DNA from: Tuctoria greenei
Taxonomy: Eukaryota > Streptophyta > Magnoliopsida > Poales > Poaceae
Reading direction: 5' to 3'
Length of the DNA: 64,000 bases
Assembly (NCBI GenBank): GCA_036927565.1
Contig: JAYESD010000005.1
Coordinates: forward strand, 83,678,301 to 83,742,300
Shown: positions 51,048 through 62,856 of the stretch, piece by piece
Numbering within the stretch: the stretch's first letter is position 1
Layout: each line of letters opens with the position of its first letter
Translations under genes and position numbers: made by a program
Notes under the pieces: generated by a model
Told to the model about the DNA's origin: nothing
The model's input: only the letters and a program-made list of their open reading frames with translations
The model's database searches: none

Positions 51048-52008
51048 GCATAATATTTCGTACATATATGACTTTGTGATTCCTTCTACATGCTGAAAGT
51101 TCTTACTACATTACTCATGTTATACATTTTTTAGTTTTTGTCATGACTAGTAATTGGAATAATTACTTATACTAAATCTGGTCATGGTTGAACTTTCTTG
51201 CTGTTTTGAACTTGTTGCATACTCACAAGTGCTTTTAATCATAAAGAATTAATCAAGTAATCAACTCACATGTTGAGTTTTTATGAACAAATATAAGTTG
51301 AGAAAAGATCAAGAGAATATGCATGCATCACACTTCTTCTTTTGAGATGGCTTATCATTGCACTTAGATATGAACTTGGAAGAAGTTGTGTATGACTAAA
51401 ACCATGTCCTTAAGCTTCTGATTGTCGAATGACATAGGCTTGGCTTTGTTGGTTAGAATAAGACAGATGCGCATATAATTTCTTGCAAATATCATATGAT
51501 CTAAATTTGTGTTTTGAAAAATAATAAAATGCAGCAACAAGTGTCATGCTTTCAGGTTTTGAAATAGTGAAGTTTGTGAGATCATGACTTGCTAAATTGG
51601 AAATTACATTTGATCTCTAGCATGGCTTACACTACTTTATGTATTTCATTGATGTGATAGTGTAAGTTACTTAATAGTATGACTTGGATGAGCTTTGTTT
51701 TATATGTATATGTTATAGTATGCTCATAACAATTAAAATTTGTCTTATAAACCTTGCTGAATACATTGTCAAAGGGCGAGAGATAATATGAGAATTTTTA
51801 AAGATAAGTATGCAAGGGGGAGAAATTGATTACACATTGCACATATTCACAAATTTTTTTGGCATGATTCTTCTCAGGGGGAGAATTTCTTTTTCTCATT
51901 TTATTTCTATTTTACAAAGGGGGATAATTGTTTTCAAAACTTTTAATGTGAATAAGCCAATGTTCGGATCTTAAGTGGTGTTGCCAATGCATTCATCAAG
52001 GGGGAGAT
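51048..52008 (+). other. 3' non-coding region with four polypurine tracts
   Basis: No gene or env-like frame. Purine tracts AAGGGGGAGAAA (about 51,815), AGGGGGAGAA (about 51,876), AAAGGGGGATAA (about 51,916) and AAGGGGGAGAT (51,998) precede the 3' LTR. Multiple tracts are a known Sirevirus trait. Confidence 0.8.
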
Positions 52009-53745
52009 TGTGAGACCTATGTGTCCTGAATACAATGGCTTTGACAATAAAAGTTTTGAATGCTGCCGTAACATCTTTTTAGCAAGGTCCGACTCTAGCT
52101 CCGAGCTTCTGCAAGGTCTGACAATAGGTTCGACTTTCTTTGTCTAGGCCCGGCATGTTCTTTGATAGCTCAGACTTGTCTTTGTTAAGCTCCGATTTGT
52201 TTTGATAGGTCCGACTTATGTTGGTTAGCTCCGACATGTTTTTCTAGCTCCTGCTTTTGGGTTGACTAGTTCTGACCAGCTTTGGTAAGTTTCGGCGCTA
52301 GGTTGTACTAGCTTTGGTAAGCTCCGGTTAGCTTTGGCAAGGTTCGGAGCTTGATCGCAATATTCCTGCTTTTATTGTGAATTGTTTCGAACTTGCTTTA
52401 TATTGTTGGAAAGATTGCTTAGTATTCATTTGCTAAGTTTTTGGCGCGTTTTGGTTGATATGGTTGATATCGTTTTAATGTGGTTTTGCAACATGCTTAT
52501 GTGAGGTGCTCATGTAAGGTGTTGTGTTTGGAACTAATTTGAGTCAAGTCATGGACTTGGGCTCGTACGGATTGGTTGTTTATTCATGTGCAGGTGTTGC
52601 TTGAGTTCAAGACATGGCTTGTGACGGGATCCATTGAACTAGTCTTAGGGAGAAGACGAGGTTCAACGACCAAGTTCGGGAGGAATTGTGGTTGAGTTGA
52701 TCGGGAGGTTGTGCATCGTGTTTGAATCAAGAACAATGCATATGAAGGTATCGTGGACGTCGTTGGAAGATGTTTGCACGTATGCAAGGAGTGCATGGAC
52801 GTGGCTACATGATTCCGAGGCGTGATGAATAGATGTGGACATAAAAATTGGTCGGAAAGGTCCAACCGACTAGGTTATGGACTCAAGCTGCGGCTGAATC
52901 GTGTTTGACTCAAATATGGAAAGATTTGAGTTGATTATGATAGGATTTCGTGTGGGTCAAGAATTTGAGTTATTTTAGGAATGTGGAATGCGTTCCTAAG
53001 GTGTTTGGAAGTCTTAATATTGCTTCTATCTGCGTATAGAAGAGTCCTAAGCAGTTATGGAAAGTTTTGATTCGTGATTTGAGTAGGATTAGAGTCCTAG
53101 TTGAGATTGAGTTGGCCTAAGGGCTGGTTATATAAGCAAGGGAGGCCATAGCTCATGGGGCACGACTTTGGGGCTGTTCCTATTGTGTTCTATTGAATAA
53201 AATTCGTAGTTGAAAGGAACTTTTGTGTCTTGTTCGTCCAACTTGTTTCAGACAAGTTTTTCTCGTCGAGTTTTCTGCACAACACTATATTTCTTAGGTG
53301 GTTTTATCATAACTCTAGTTTTACAGATCCAATTGATGTGATTCTTTTTGGGTTGTCTTCACAACTTGATTATATATCATCTTTCAAAATTTCACGGTCA
53401 TTGGATTTGTGGTTTTTGATCTACACGAGTTTCTTTGCAGTATTACAGATCTGTTTTTTCTCGGGTAGGACAGATTGACCTTTGTTTGTTCTTTCGATCG
53501 TAACTTGAGTTTCTCTCGACGGATTTGAGTGATTCTTGTTGTGTCGTCTCTGTGACTTGATTCTCTCTGATATCTATTAATTTTGTCATGGTGAAAAATG
53601 TTTAGATTAGTCTCACACACGATTTCTTTAACATGTTGTTTTTCTGCCGAAGGGGTTGGGATTTAATTGTTTCCACTGCGTAAGATTTTTTAATCTACCA
53701 TTCACTCCCCCTCTAGTAGCTTTTCACGTGCTCTTCGATCCTATA
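52009..53745 (+). repeat. 3' LTR of Sirevirus-like element
   Basis: Near-identical along its length to 43,682-45,460, with scattered substitutions and a shorter GCTCC repeat. Ends CCTATA where the 5' copy has CCTACA. Confidence 0.93.
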
Positions 53746-53750
53746 ATGGG

Positions 53751-55146
53751 TAATCTAGGTAAAACTCAATCGATCTAGTTCGTTTGGGGCGACCAGAACA
53801 CATCCACCACTGTTAGATGTACGTCGGGACACGAATACCCACATTTCATAAATCCGCCCTGTGACATCTACATAGTTTCCGAGTCCACCGAGGGACCCAA
53901 GTGGTTCAGGAACCAACCCATTACTGGGATACTATGGAGTCATGGAGCTAAGACCTAGACATGAATAGCTAGATATGTCCATGGGAACAACACCCTAAGT
54001 ATGCACGGATGTTGGCCATCTCAAGTCATCTATCCTCAATCTTGGTCGTTCAGGATAGCAACACTACGACCTGTCAGACAGGTGGGCACCTCGAACTATA
54101 TGGGCCCCAAAAGTGAGCCAAAAAACTTAACCATCTTACTTGGGCCCGCTGGTCTGTGGGTGAAGCGCTGCGGGAGAAGAGGAGGCACCTCACAACTTGG
54201 AGTCGGCGCCGGTATGACTTAGAAGAAAGGCAGGCTGACAGACCAAGTAAATTAATTGCCAATTTCCAAAAATATCATCGATTCAAAGCGGCACCGGTTA
54301 GGAGGGGTCGGGGGCCTATGACGCGCTTTGTAATGCTCCAGTCGACGAGCCCACCACATATAGTTGTTGAGGCGACGCGCCCTAAGGCCACGCCCGCCTT
54401 GGCAACCGTACGTGTTCCGAAAAAACTCGCTCATAACCTCTTCATTGGGCGCTACAAAAGGTCTTGACATTAATAACCCTTACCTCCTATGGGTTTCCAT
54501 TCCATTTCCCGATCCTCTCGTTATGTCGTTCTTCCTACAAAATGGGAGAACTAGACTCGCATCGCTAAGAGAGAAAAAGAAAAGAAACTTCCCATGTCAC
54601 TGCCCTTGTTTGCGGTGCTACTTGCTCGATGGCGAGGTTGAGCCCATCCTGTGTATGCCCAAAGAATCTTGATGATGTGGTTTCTTAGGGTCTGATGTCA
54701 CCTATTTGTGTTTCTTTCTTCTTATCATGATTCTTCCTTAGACTTTAGGGAGTATCGCACCGGTGTGATGGTTCTGGTTAGGGCTTGGGTCCTGCCACCT
54801 GCCCGTTGGTATGGGTACTTCCGAGCTCGACGATGTCCCCATCTCGACAGGAGCGAGTGTCATTGTCCTCGATGGTGGCTTCTGTGGTGGTGGACCTGTG
54901 ATTGCTCCCGCCATCCCTTGTAGCGGGTCTAGTAGCGCTCGTCGTTCTAGTGATCGGCGAGGGTGCCCTATCGGGCCTATCAGAATGGCCGCCCATCTAC
55001 GAGTCCACCACGCGGGCGACGACGCCCACGGTGTTGCAGAGGCCTTCTGAGGCAGGAGCCGGGGGCATCACCTCAACGTTGCGGCCTGGAGTTCATTCTC
55101 TCGCGTTTGTCGATGGCAAGGCTCCAGGTTCTGGGGGCACTCATAG
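53751..55146. other. Non-coding retroelement DNA, host of the Sirevirus (right side)
   Basis: Continuation of 42,479-43,676 by the shared ATGGG site. Contains GC-rich leader-like text (54,700-55,140) with frames in all directions but no recognised protein. Could be the LTR and 5' leader of a Gypsy element of the Tat type; not proven. Confidence 0.4.
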
Positions 55147-58029
55147 TGTGACGCCCGGTTCCAAAAACAAACCAAGTGAACGCATATGTGTGCCCAGGAC
55201 GTTCAACACACATACACGAGTGCAATCACAAAAGGATATACAGAAAATTACCACAGAGCAGGATTAATTAAGCACTTTTATTACACAATTCACATTATCC
55301 TCAAATACAAGCTCTAATGAATATTAATGACAAGTTCAACTAATGCAGCGGAAATAAACTAATACGCAAACTCAGCAAAAGGGATAGCGCAACTCCAACA
55401 CTCCACAGGCAAAGCAGATGGTAGACATGGCCTAGAACTCCGCATTATCGTCGTTATACTCCCAATCCTGACCTACAACTGTTGGTGGGGGAATTGCAAG
55501 GGTGAGTACATGTCGTACTCAACAAGTGTGGAAAGTATGACATGTAGCTGATACAAATGACGAATATAATAACGGCTAGGTGCATAAAAGTACATTAAAA
55601 CATTTGAAAAGAAACATATTATATGTATGTGAAATAAACCCATCATAAACCATAACTAATATCATAGTACCAGTCCATATCTCATTACCATCATCCATAT
55701 TCCAGATTACTCATTACCAATAACCATATTCAATACCAGAATTAATCCATAACCAGTCATAACCATATCACCAATCATAACCATAACCAAACCATAACCA
55801 TAACCATCCCAAATTCCAAGTTTCCTTCTAATCATGTGAGGGTCCAGGTTGCTCATAACCGGGAGCACAGCTATCATGATAGTTTTATGACACACTCTGC
55901 AGAGGTTGTACCACTTTACCCACGTGTTTGAGATTTCATCACCTTTCGATGACTATAGAATCTCAATCATGCCGTCTCACACTTCCTTAGGTGTGTGGCC
56001 AAGAAATTACAAAATAGCCTTTACAAAGGGATTACTAGCCTATTTAGACCCCACTGAGGTTTCACCAGTGGCGATGCCTCCAACTGAGACATCTTCAACC
56101 AAGGGCCCCCTCTTGAGCCATTCAGATCCCAGGGTAGTCCCCCCAATCATCAACGAACCCAATCTGACTACCCCTTCCCCGAGCATCCTTAATGGTCCAA
56201 ATAGCACTGGCAAATCCCTAATTAATCAGCTACGCCGCACCCATACTTGGCCTCGTGGTGGCATTGTAAATCTTGGATTGTCGCTCCACGAGCCGGTCCT
56301 TGGATCTAAAGCAAGTGAAACCACCATAACATCCAACCCATCCACATACCAGGCTTGCTTAGATCACCCTTTACCATATCATATTAACCAGTTCATCTTA
56401 ATCATAATCTCATAAATGCATAATTAAGTTGAGTGGTATAGTTGTCCTCCCATCCCAATTAATTAAGCGAAGCAAAAAGGGTAAAAAGCCCATCCCAACT
56501 CTCTACCATAAATTCCAGGTGACAAGGGTGGTCATACAACGCTAGTAAACTTCCTATCATAGGATCCCCATCAAATTTACACAAGCATGCAGGTTGCAAA
56601 CAAAACATCTGTTTTAAAATAGGATCAATATGCTTCAAGGACGCTTGCCTTGCTCTTGGGATTGGTTCGGGTCAAAGCCTTCAAACTCTTGGTGCTGTAG
56701 ACCCTCCGCAGCACTCTCTAGCGCAAATCCGTCTAATCCGCGCAATAAACATACAAGACAAGATTCACAATGAAAAAGTGCACAAATATTACTCAATATG
56801 ACATGAGATGCATGATTAATACAAATACAAAGAAAAACTAGTTAATGAGTTGTTAATAATGTTTATTAACTAGTTCTAATAACTTTTAACAAGTTTATAC
56901 AGGTTTGGATTTGATTTGATCTAATTTAGAATTAATTCAACGTGAATTAACCAGGAAAATCGGACCAGTCCGCTAGGGATCGGACAAGTCCACACTGCGC
57001 GAGAATAGCAGATTAGGGTTTTCTAGATCGACGTGAATTTGGAGAAACGAAGTTGAATTCATGTAAGGAAAAGAGAATAGAAGGTATACCAGGTGTTTAG
57101 AACTCCAATGAATCAAGGATCTTGGAGCCAACACTTGGATCTTGACGATCTAGGGTTGATGAAGAACTTGATGGTGAATTGTTGCCGAAGAATGCGAAGT
57201 TGATGGAGATCTTGATCCTCTTTCGTTTCCTCCTCTTCTTCTTCTTGATCGAGATCTCGTTCTCCCTCTTTGGTGGCGGCTATTCACGAGCTAGGGTTTG
57301 GGTGTGATGGAAAAGTGGCAAATAGATGTCAAGCCAAGGGGTGGGGTTGTTTATATAGAGGTGGAAGCTAGGGTTAGATGGATTTCGAGTTTGGGGGTAA
57401 GTAGAGGCCGGTTTAGTGTACCACATGGGCTCTAAAAGAGTTAGGCACGAAGTCCCTAGGCCCACTTAACGTAAAACACATGAAACAAGTCGTGAAACAA
57501 ATGATCAACTCGAAGTTGCAATTTATCGGACAAGTCCGAAAAAGGGCCGGACTAGTCTAAAGTTGGACAGAGAGAAATCAGACAAGTCCGGACTGGACAT
57601 CGGACAAGTCCAAACTTATCTAGAGGAGAAAAACAGACATGTCTAACAAAAAATCGGACAAGTCCGACTTTAGTCAGAGGGGAAAATGGACAAGTCTGCT
57701 GGAACACCGGACTAGTACGGACAAGTCTAGGGAGTTAGCAAAATTTCCAAGGAATTGGAACACCAGACTAGTCCGCACTAGTCCGGACAAGTTCGAAGGT
57801 GTCCAGAGAGAAAAACAGACTAGTCCGCAGCAAAACGGACAAGTTCGTTTGAAGTCAGAGAGAAATTGGACCAGTCCGCACCAAAATCAGACTAGTCCGC
57901 ACTTCCCAGAATTCTTAAGTAGGGTTTTGTTCTAGATTCATTTTAAAGTTGTTCTATTTTATGTGGATTAATGTTAGATATGTTCAATGATGAATGCAAT
58001 ACATGATGGATGAAAATGAGGGTGTTACA
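55147..58029 (-). repeat. 3' LTR of Tekay-like element (2.9 kb)
   Basis: Starts TGTGACGCCCGG and ends GGGTGTTACA. Contains ACCATAACC repeats (55,690-55,805), and 57,530-57,900 carries an array of CGGACAAGTCCG / GGACTAGTCCG motifs. A stretch of about 680 bp (56,085-56,765) is absent from the other LTR. Confidence 0.92.
57530..57905. repeat. Array of near-palindromic CGGACAAGTCCG motifs
   Basis: About 15-20 copies of CGGACAAGTCCG, GGACTAGTCCG and one-base variants, spaced irregularly at 15-45 bp and alternating with AGAGAGAAA phrases. Isolated copies also occur at 56,970-56,995 and at 63,985-63,996 in the other LTR, so the array probably continues right of the window. Confidence 0.85.
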
Positions 58030-58043
58030 AACCCACCCCACTT

Positions 58044-58290
58044 AAAATGAATCTCGCCCTGGAGATTCGACGTGGAAGAGAAAAGATAGGGAAATTCCTT
58101 CTTGAGATCATCTTCCAACTCCGAAGTTGCCTCTGATTGTGTATGATGCTTCCATTGAACTTTTCACCATCGGATAACCTTGTTTCTTGTGACACCCTCC
58201 TTGGTTTCTAAGATTTTGATCGGTTGCTCGGTGTAAGTCAAATCTTCCTCTAGTTCCAATTCTTCCATTGACACTTGTTCTTACGGTACT
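58044..58290 (-). pseudogene. Chromodomain of Tekay-like element
   Basis: In broken frames the minus strand reads YTEQPIKILETKEGVTR, then VQWKHHTQSEATSELEDDL, a Tekay-type chromodomain that continues the integrase. Frame changes near 58,285 and 58,165. Confidence 0.8.
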
Positions 58291-59366
58291 CTTAAACACT
58301 TTTTGAGCCGGGAAACATGAAACACATCATGGACATCTGAAAGATGAGCTGGCATCTCCAACTTATACGCTACCCCTCCCCGTTTGTCCAGAATCTTGAA
58401 TGGTCCAATGTATCGAGGTGCTAACTTGCCTCTTATGTTAAACCTCTTATGACCTCTCATTGGTGACACCTTAAGGTAAACAAAATCTCCAACTTCAAAT
58501 GCTAGTTTCCTTCTCCTATTGTCCGCATAGCCTTTCTGCCTTGATTGAGCAGCCTTCAAGTTCTCACGAATGACCTGAACTTGCTTTTCAGCTTCTTGCA
58601 ACACATCGGGTCCAAATACTTGATTCTCCCCTGTCTCACTCCAGAACAAGGGCGTCCTACACCTCCTTCCATATAGTGCTTCATAAGGTGACATTTTCAA
58701 GCTTGCTTGGTAACTATTGTTGCATGAAAATTCTGCATATGGCAAGCTCTTGTCCCAACTTTTCCCATGCCTTAAAGCACAAGATATTAAAATATCCTCC
58801 AAAATCTGATTGGTCCTCTCAGTTTGTCCATCCGTTTGAGGGTGATATGCTGAACTAAAATTTAACCTTGTTTCGAATGCTTCATGCAACTTCTACCAAA
58901 AACTAGAGGTAAATTAAGAACCTCTATCCCACACTATCCTCTTTGGAACTCCATGCAAACATACTATTCTTCCCATATACAATTCCGCCAATTTCTCTCC
59001 ATTAAAGGTGGTCTTGACGGGAATAAAGCGAGCTAACTTGGTTAACCGATCCACAATTACCCAAATTGAGTCATAACAAGACTAGATACGTGGTAAACCA
59101 ACTATGAAGTCCATACCAATTTCTTCCCACATCCACTCCAGAAGCTTCAATTGTTGCAATAGTTCGGCTGGCCTTTGGTGTTCTACCTTGACTCGTTGGC
59201 ACACATCACACAATGCTACATATTCAGCTATGTCCTTATTCATGCTAGCCCACCAATAGCACGTCTTCAAGTCTTTGTACATATTTGTACAACTGAGGTG
59301 AATCGAGTATGGCGAGTCATGTGCCTCTTTTAGTATCGTTTCCCGAATATGATTTACATTGGGCAC
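58281..59366 (-). pseudogene. Gypsy integrase (Tekay-like)
   Basis: HDSPYSIHLSCTNMYKDLK and CDVCQRVKVEHQRPAELLQQ give the zinc region. WEEIGMDFIVGLPRI carries the first catalytic Asp. 58,890-59,080 holds the second in broken frames (stop near 58,918). HPQTDGQTERTNQILEDIL carries the Glu, and FSCNNSYQASLKMSPYEALY to VSPMRGHKRFNIRGKLAPRY ends the domain. Confidence 0.9.
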
Positions 59367-59588
59367 GACAATCCTTTTTCCAATCCATAGGGTACCATGT
59401 TCATCCTCATCAAATCTGAATTCTCTCCCCTCTTGGATCCTTTCCTTGATTTATTGGATTTCCTCATCCTTAGTCTGACCTTCTCGAATTTCTTGCTCCA
59501 AGGTCGGATTTAACTCCATTACTCCCATCTCATTCACAAATCCAAGGTTCAACCATTCAAACTCCTTACATAACTCGGATGGTAGCTC

Positions 59589-60322
59589 TCAAACAGTGAG
59601 TTGGTGACTTACTCCTTTCTGACTTAAAGCATCGGCCACAACATTAGCCTTTCCCAGATGATAATTAACTCCCAAATCATAATCCTTGATGAGATCCAAC
59701 CATCTTCGTTGCCTCAAATTCAGATATTTTTGCGTGAAAATATACTTAAGACTCTTATGATCTGTATAAATTTGACACCTATGACCAAGGATATAGTGTC
59801 TCCAAATCTTTAATGCGTGTACTACGGCTACAAGTTCCAAATCATGTGTTGGATAATTCTGCTCATGTTTCTTCAGTTGCCTCGATGCATATGCAACCAC
59901 TCGTCCTTCTTGCATCAATACACATCCAAGTCCCTACCTTGACACATCACAATATATGTCAAAACTCTTTCTTACATTCGACAATATCAAGCCTGGGGCT
60001 GTTGTTAATCCCTTCTTCAGCTCCTCAAAACTCTCTTGACATGCTTGAGTGCATTAGAATGCTTTCCCCTTCATTAGCAATTCCGTCATTGGTTTGGCTA
60101 TCTTGGAAAAGTCCTTAATGAATTGACGGTAATATCCAACCATTCTGAGAGAACTCCGGATCTCCTTGACGTTCCACGAGGCTCCCATTTTAACACGTTC
60201 CTCAATTTTCCTGGGTCAACCGATACTCCTCCTCCAGAGATGATATGAACAAAAAACGACAACTCTTTCAACCAAAATTGGCACTTGCTGAATTTGGTGT
60301 TCAATTGATGGTCCCTCAATTT
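59589..60322 (-). pseudogene. Gypsy RNase H and RT end (Tekay-like)
   Basis: VAYASRQLKKHEQNYPTHDL, WRHYILGHRCQIYTDHKSLK and HLGKANVVADALSQK are the RNase H core. 60,098-60,319 reads KFSKCQFWLKELSFFVHIIS and VDPGKLRNVLKWE from the RT thumb. Stops near 59,930 and 60,070 separate them. 59,367-59,588 is frame-broken linker. Confidence 0.88.
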
Positions 60323-60826
60323 CTACAATGTAAGCCTCAAGTGTTCCTCATGTTCCTTCTCATCCTTCGAGTAGATCATAATTTCATCAATGAACACCAC
60401 AACGAACTTATCCAAGTACTCCATGAAGACCTTATTCATGAGGTACATAAAGTAGGTAGGCACATTTGTCAATCCAAAGGACATCACGGTGTACTCATAA
60501 GATCCATACCGTGCCCTAAAAGCTGTCTTGAGTATGTCTAATGGTCTAATCTTCACTTGAATGTATCCCGACCTCAAATCAATCTTAGAGAAAACACAAG
60601 AACCCTTCATCTGATCAAACAAATCCTCTATGCGTGGCAAGGTGTACTTTTTCTTGATCGTCACCTCATTGAGAGCTCGGTAATCTACGCACATCCTTTG
60701 GTATCCATCCTTCTTGACCACAAATAGCATGGGTGCTCCCCAAGGTGAAGAACTGGGGCGAATAAAACCCTTCTCTAGTTGCTCTTGAATTTGCTTCTTG
60801 AGCTCCGCTAATTCCTTAAGAGGCAT
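60323..60826 (-). pseudogene. Gypsy RT with altered active site (Tekay-like)
   Basis: LKKQIQEQLEKGFIRPSSSP, CVDYRALNEVTIKKKYTLPR, KIDLRSGYIQVKI and FRARYGSYEYTVMSFGLTN are normal, but the catalytic box reads VFIDEIMIYS, where relatives have two adjacent Asp. The second Asp is Glu here. This alone should strongly impair polymerisation. Confidence 0.9.
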
Positions 60827-60839
60827 CCTATATGCCTCT

Positions 60840-61415
60840 TAGCTATAAGTGCAGTTCCAGGTATTCATTCAGTAACAAATTCAATATCTCGATCAGGTGG
60901 CATACCTGGCAACTCATCCGGGAACACATTCAAAAATTCACATACCACTGGAATCTCCTCAATTGCGGCACCGTCCATATGATTCAACTCCAATTGCTTC
61001 GGTGCATGCTAAGATGCTTGAAATTCTATGGTGATCCCTTCTGCATTGGTCAACTTCACCGTCTTCGTGGCACATTCAATGACTCCATTGTGCTTCGTCA
61101 ACCAGTCCATACCAAGTATAATGTCCAATCCTTGGGAATCCAAGACAATGAGATTGGCGGAGAAGTCTACCCCCCTTATTCCAAGGCTTACTGTTGGACA
61201 TACTATATTTGTCCCCATCTCTCCTCCAGGAGACTTAACCAATAGAATAAACTTTAGATGAGAGATATGAAAACTATACTTGGCAACATATTACGATTCA
61301 AAGAATGAATGTGAGGCTCTAGAATCAAATAACATAGTCGCCGGGTTGGAGTTTGCGAGAAACATACCAATCACCACGCCATCCGCTTGTTGAGCATCCT
61401 CCGTAGAGACATGGT
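60840..61415 (-). pseudogene. Gypsy protease (Tekay-like)
   Basis: The active-site area near 61,320-61,340 reads FDSRASHSF where DSGASHSF is expected, so the essential Gly is Arg. Downstream, DSQGLDIILGMDWLTKHNGV (61,009-61,242) is the usual second half. A stop at 61,243 and another near 60,840 break the frame. Confidence 0.85.
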
Positions 61416-62586
61416 TCACGTTGCCATGAGCAAAATTCTGCTGTCCACGGTTTCCTTGCGGCTGTCCTCCATTGGGTCTTGGATTTTGCCTCGACGCAAT
61501 GCTTCCTTGGCCAAGGCCTGACTTAGGACATTGATGTGCAAAGTGTCCAACTTCTCCACAAGTATAACACTTCTTAACTCCACCAGAATTGTTGGGGCGA
61601 GCTTGGTTCTGAACATTTGCACCAGGAAATTAGCACGAGGTGCATAAGGCATTGGAGGCCTAGGTGCTTGCATGACAGGGTGCTGCTGCACAAACTGAGC
61701 TGGGCGCGGTGCAAATCCAGGGCATTGCACAAGAGCGGAAGAGCTATAATAAGGCGCATTGGGTGGTGCAAAGCGAGGGCACACGTTACTTCCTTGTTGC
61801 TGTCCTTGGTATGACACCTTCCTCTTGTTGTCTTGCTCCATCTCATGGACCTTGTTCTCCCAACAATTGCTTTGTCCACAAGCTTTTGGAAATTGACATA
61901 ATCACAGTTCATCAGTTGCACTTGGATCTCATTGTTAAGGCCCCTCATAAACAAGTATTGTTTCCGGCTGTCCCGTCTCACATCTTCAGGGGCATACCTT
62001 GAAAGTTGAGTGAATTTATTGAGATATTCACCCACACTTGATCTTCCTTGCCTCAAGTTCTCAAATTCTTGCCTCTTCAAAATCATAACTCCCTCCGACA
62101 CATAATGATAATGGAAGCTCTCCTTGAACTCCGCCCAGGTAATCCTCTCCTGATTTTCATGGGCATTGCAATAAGCATCCCACCAATCCGCAGCTGCTCC
62201 AACTAGTTGATGAGACACAAATAGCACTTTTCCCGGTCACTGCATTGGACAATAGCTAGCTTCTTCTCCACGAACTTGAGCCAATCATCAGCATCCATAG
62301 GGTCAGCGGATTGAGCAAAGGTTGGCGGCCTAGTCCTCATGAACTCTCCCAACCGGTTATGAGGAGGTGGGGGTGGCGGTGGAGGCATGTGAGGCTGATT
62401 GTTGATGTTACCAACCTGCAACTGTCCCATAGTTTGAATCATGGTATGCATGAGCTGGTCCTGCATTGCCAAAAGCTGCTCAACATTGATAGCTCCATGA
62501 GCAGGTGCTTGTCCATGGTTATTCTGAGGTGCTCCATTGTTCTCCTCCTCATCATTGCCATCCCTCTGGTTGCGAGTCCTCACCAT
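61416..62586 (-). pseudogene. Gypsy gag (Tekay-like)
   Basis: Start ATG at 62,584-62,586 (MVRTRNQRDGNDEEENN). FMRTRPPTFAQSADPMDADD and WLKFVEKKLAIVQCSDREK are the capsid entry. After a frame change at about 62,215: WDAYCNAHENQERITWAEFK, HYVSEGVMILKRQEFENLRQ and FTQLSRYAPEDV. The CCHC knuckle (GEVGHFAHQC-like) is at about 61,520-61,570. Proline-rich tract at 62,365-62,385. Confidence 0.9.
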
Positions 62587-62856
62587 CTAAAGAAAAGCAA
62601 GAGATAAGAATTTAGAAGACGTCCCCAACTATATGCATCAAAGGATATGAAACTAAGCAACTAACTATACTAGCCTACGTGGACATGGCAACGCTAGAGC
62701 ATCCCAAAATACTCTATTGAGCACACAAGCAAACAATATATAGCAAACAACAAAACAAACAAGAACACATCGATTCCTGAGTGCTCCTATGTGCTCTAAA
62801 GTGTCCATTCTATCTAGGCTGCGTCCTACGGTCAACCTGTGGCTCTGATACCAATT

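Larger units (their letters stand above)
43682..53745 (+). mobile_element. Sirevirus-like Copia element, complete, frame-broken
   Basis: LTRs 43,682-45,460 (1,779 bp) and 52,009-53,745 (1,737 bp); perfect duplication ATGGG at 43,677-43,681 and 53,746-53,750. The LTRs start TGTTAGACC or TGTGAGACC and end CCTACA or CCTATA. Primer site TGGTATCAGAGCC at 45,463; polypurine tract AAGGGGGAGAT at 51,998-52,008. Order gag, protease, integrase, RT, RNase H, then a 960-bp 3' non-coding region with extra polypurine tracts. The long gag, long LTRs and multiple tracts fit the Sirevirus (SIRE/Maximus) group. No env-like frame is present. Confidence 0.94.

Noticed and set aside
51048..52008. Env-like gene in the Sirevirus-like element
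   Set aside because: No long frame or membrane-type segment in this region; only non-coding sequence with polypurine tracts.
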